From Planifilum sp021793745 (GTDB taxonomy: Bacteria > Bacillota > Bacilli > Thermoactinomycetales > DSM-44946): 40,553 nt of DNA. The stretch is taken from positions 1 through 40,553 of the forward strand of contig CALKAM010000156.1 of assembly GCA_937983105.1 (NCBI GenBank). Direction: 5' to 3'. Below are positions 39,461-40,553 of this stretch, in pieces; the stretch's first letter is position 1, and each line of letters opens with the position of its first letter. Under the pieces are notes generated by a model. The model did not search any database and was not told the origin of the DNA. It saw nothing but the letters and a program-made list of their open reading frames with translations. The position numbers were made by a program, and so were the translations under genes.

Positions 39461-40159
39461 ATGGATGTCATTCGGCTGGTCCGCATTCTGGTGGGAAAGC
39501 CCCGGGACCTGGGCGGGGATGGGGCGCCCACCTGGCGGAGCGGCATCTGCAAAGAGCCGGTCGATGGGCCGGTTTGGCTGGGTAAAACCAATCTGTCCGG
39601 GGACGGGCAGGCGGATCTGAAACACCACGGAGGGTCCGACAAGGCCGTCCTGGCCTACGCCGAGGCCCATTATCCCCGGTGGCAAAAGGAACTGGGTCTC
39701 CCCCGCTTTTTCCACGGGGCGACGGGGGAAAATTTCGTCATCGCCCATCAAACCGAAGAATCGGTGTGCATCGGGGATACCTACCGCATCGGCGGGGCGG
39801 TGGTGCAGGTGTCCCAACCCCGACAGCCCTGCTGGAAACCGGCCCGACGTTGGGGCATCAAGGACCTGGCCCTGAGGATGCAGGACACCGGCAGGACCGG
39901 CTGGTACTATCGCGTGCTGGAAGAAGGATACGTGGAGGCCGGCGCGGAAGCGGTCCTCCTGGATCGCCCCTATCCGCACTGGACCATCGCCCGGTGCAAC
40001 GAAATCATGCACCATCGCCGGGGAGACCGGGAGGCGGCGGCGCAGCTGGCCGCCTGTCCCTTGCTGTCGGAAAGCTGGGTCCGCACCCTGACCAGGCGGG
40101 TGGAAAAGGGCATCCATCCCAACACCCGGAACCGGCTTTACGGTCCGGATGATGGATGA
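39461..40159 (+). CDS. MOSC domain protein, YiiM-like
   Basis: This 232-residue protein has the MOSC fold with the YiiM-type layout: DGPVWLGKTNLSGDGQADLK, HHGGSDKAVLAY, GATGENF and VSQPRQPCWKPARR with the invariant Cys124, and a C-terminal 3-alpha domain. MOSC proteins bind molybdenum cofactor-linked sulfur, and YiiM has been linked to reduction of N-hydroxylated bases. The ATG at 39461 has AAGGAGGAGGAG upstream. No Mo-cofactor genes lie nearby. Confidence 0.9.
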   Translation: MDVIRLVRILVGKPRDLGGDGAPTWRSGICKEPVDGPVWLGKTNLSGDGQADLKHHGGSDKAVLAYAEAHYPRWQKELGLPRFFHGATGENFVIAHQTEESVCIGDTYRIGGAVVQVSQPRQPCWKPARRWGIKDLALRMQDTGRTGWYYRVLEEGYVEAGAEAVLLDRPYPHWTIARCNEIMHHRRGDREAAAQLAACPLLSESWVRTLTRRVEKGIHPNTRNRLYGPDDG

Positions 40160-40223
40160 TCAAGGCGACATCCGGTTCCGGGATCGGTTCCACCGCGTAA
40201 AGCCGGAACCCGGAATTTCCATC

Positions 40224-40252
40224 TTTACAATCCCGTTCATTTTCCGTAAACT
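40224..40252 (+). promoter_or_regulatory. Candidate sigma-A promoter of the leader-peptide transcript
   Basis: TTTACA (40224-40229), a 17-base spacer and TAAACT (40247-40252) would start the RNA near 40260, about 30 bases before the leader peptide start. Confidence 0.55.
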
Positions 40253-40291
40253 AAGTATGGAAACCGCTTGAAAGAAAGGAGGCGCGCGCCA

Positions 40292-40402
40292 ATGCAACCC
40301 ATTATCATGCACCAAGCAAGTCTTCTCCATCCGACATCTTGCGGCGCGAAGCAGCCTTTCCCGGAGCGGTTGCGATCCCATATCTCCCTTTTCATCGATT
40401 AA
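40292..40402 (+). CDS. Leader peptide of a putative transcription attenuator
   Basis: This 36-residue open frame has a strong ribosome site (AAAGGAGG, eight or nine bases before the ATG). It begins MQPIIMHQASLLHP and ends SHISLFID. It does not resemble a known protein. It stops 13 bases before the first arm of a set of mutually exclusive hairpins (40415-40492) that ends in a T-run, followed by the start of another gene at 40536. This is the layout of ribosome-mediated attenuators, in which slow or stalled translation of the leader decides whether the downstream gene is transcribed. What stalls the ribosome is unknown; there is no run of one amino acid, which argues against an amino-acid biosynthesis attenuator and more for an antibiotic- or stress-type leader. 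Confidence 0.6.
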   Translation: MQPIIMHQASLLHPTSCGAKQPFPERLRSHISLFID

Positions 40403-40414
40403 ACCGCCAAACCG

Positions 40415-40492
40415 GCCACGGGTGTCTGCTTTTCGCGCACGCCCGTGGCTTTACACGTCTTTTGAGCCATGGGACATTCCTGTGGCTTTTTT
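40415..40492 (+). promoter_or_regulatory. Putative attenuator: 1:2, 2:3 and 3:4 pairings with terminator
   Basis: Four segments of eight bases are mutually complementary: arm 1 GCCACGGG (40415-40422), arm 2 CCCGTGGC (40442-40449), arm 3 GCCATGGG (40466-40473), arm 4 CCTGTGGC (40479-40486). Arms 1:2 pair perfectly (extendable to 11 bp), 2:3 with one G-U and 3:4 with two G-U pairs. Arm 4 is followed by TTTTTT (40487-40492), so 3:4 is an intrinsic terminator and 2:3 its antiterminator. A ribosome held near the leader stop could cover arm 1 and so favour 2:3. Confidence 0.65.
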
Positions 40493-40535
40493 CTTCGTTT
40501 TTATAGATATCCAACCGAAAGGAAATGGAAAGGGT

Positions 40536-40553
40536 ATGAGCATCTTTCGCGAT
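40536..40553 (+). CDS. Start of a gene that runs off the window
   Basis: An ATG at 40536 follows the purine-rich AAAGGAAATGGAAAGGGT, and six codons (MSIFRD) are visible before the window ends. Its product cannot be identified from this; the location after the attenuator marks it as the controlled gene. Confidence 0.4.

Overview
The window looks like chromosome from a fairly GC-rich, endospore-forming member of the Bacillota. The gene content (PrkA-YhbH-SpoVR, RsfA, CotF-like coat proteins, an R2-like ligand-binding oxidase, a B. subtilis-type iron alcohol dehydrogenase, strong AGGAGG ribosome sites with frequent TTG/GTG starts) fits a thermophilic bacillus, and Thermoactinomycetaceae is my best guess. 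This is inference from gene content; there is no rRNA or tRNA here to check it. I saw no CRISPR array and no intact transposase.

Layout. 1-749 (-): a partial, probably exported protein with an internal duplication. 886-4069 (+): a TPP-riboswitch-controlled operon for uptake of a thiamine precursor (thiamine-binding protein, thiX, thiY, thiZ). 4452-6239 (+): secreted GH3 beta-N-acetylglucosaminidase. 6696-8714 (-): an AT-richer ABC transporter/GntR operon that may have been acquired. 9037-12648 (-): a spore-related stretch with an FMN glutamate synthase-like enzyme, two coat-F-type proteins, a small basic protein, a coiled-coil protein and RsfA. 12901-16940 (-): nagA, a TPR protein, glycerate kinase and a CoA-binding protein. 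17260-21677 (+): the prkA-yhbH-spoVR operon. 22008-24870: a frameshifted small membrane protein, a YrzF-like kinase, a DUF3054 protein and an iron alcohol dehydrogenase. 24982-28594 (-): a four-gene operon of SCP2-like lipid-binding protein, R2lox, ABC1/UbiB kinase and coiled-coil protein. 28905-31052 (-): a DUF6230-DUF6114 operon ending in an exported protein that carries an HPr-like domain without histidine. 31265-35320: aldehyde and zinc alcohol dehydrogenase genes divergent from a GAF-LuxR regulator. 35507-36304: a membrane protein. 36585-38614 (+): dhaK-dhaL-dhaM. 38860-40159: OsmC and MOSC proteins. 40224-40553 (+): a leader peptide with three mutually exclusive hairpins ahead of a gene that runs off the window.

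How the parts fit together. The thi operon imports a pyrimidine precursor and is switched off by TPP. NagZ and NagA belong to amino-sugar and cell-wall recycling. PrkA, YhbH, SpoVR, RsfA and the coat proteins belong to sporulation. Glycerate kinase, DhaKLM and the dehydrogenases handle three-carbon compounds, alcohols and aldehydes.

The least explained systems are the R2lox-SCP2-ABC1 kinase operon, the DUF6230/DUF6114/HPr-like operon and the attenuator at the right edge.
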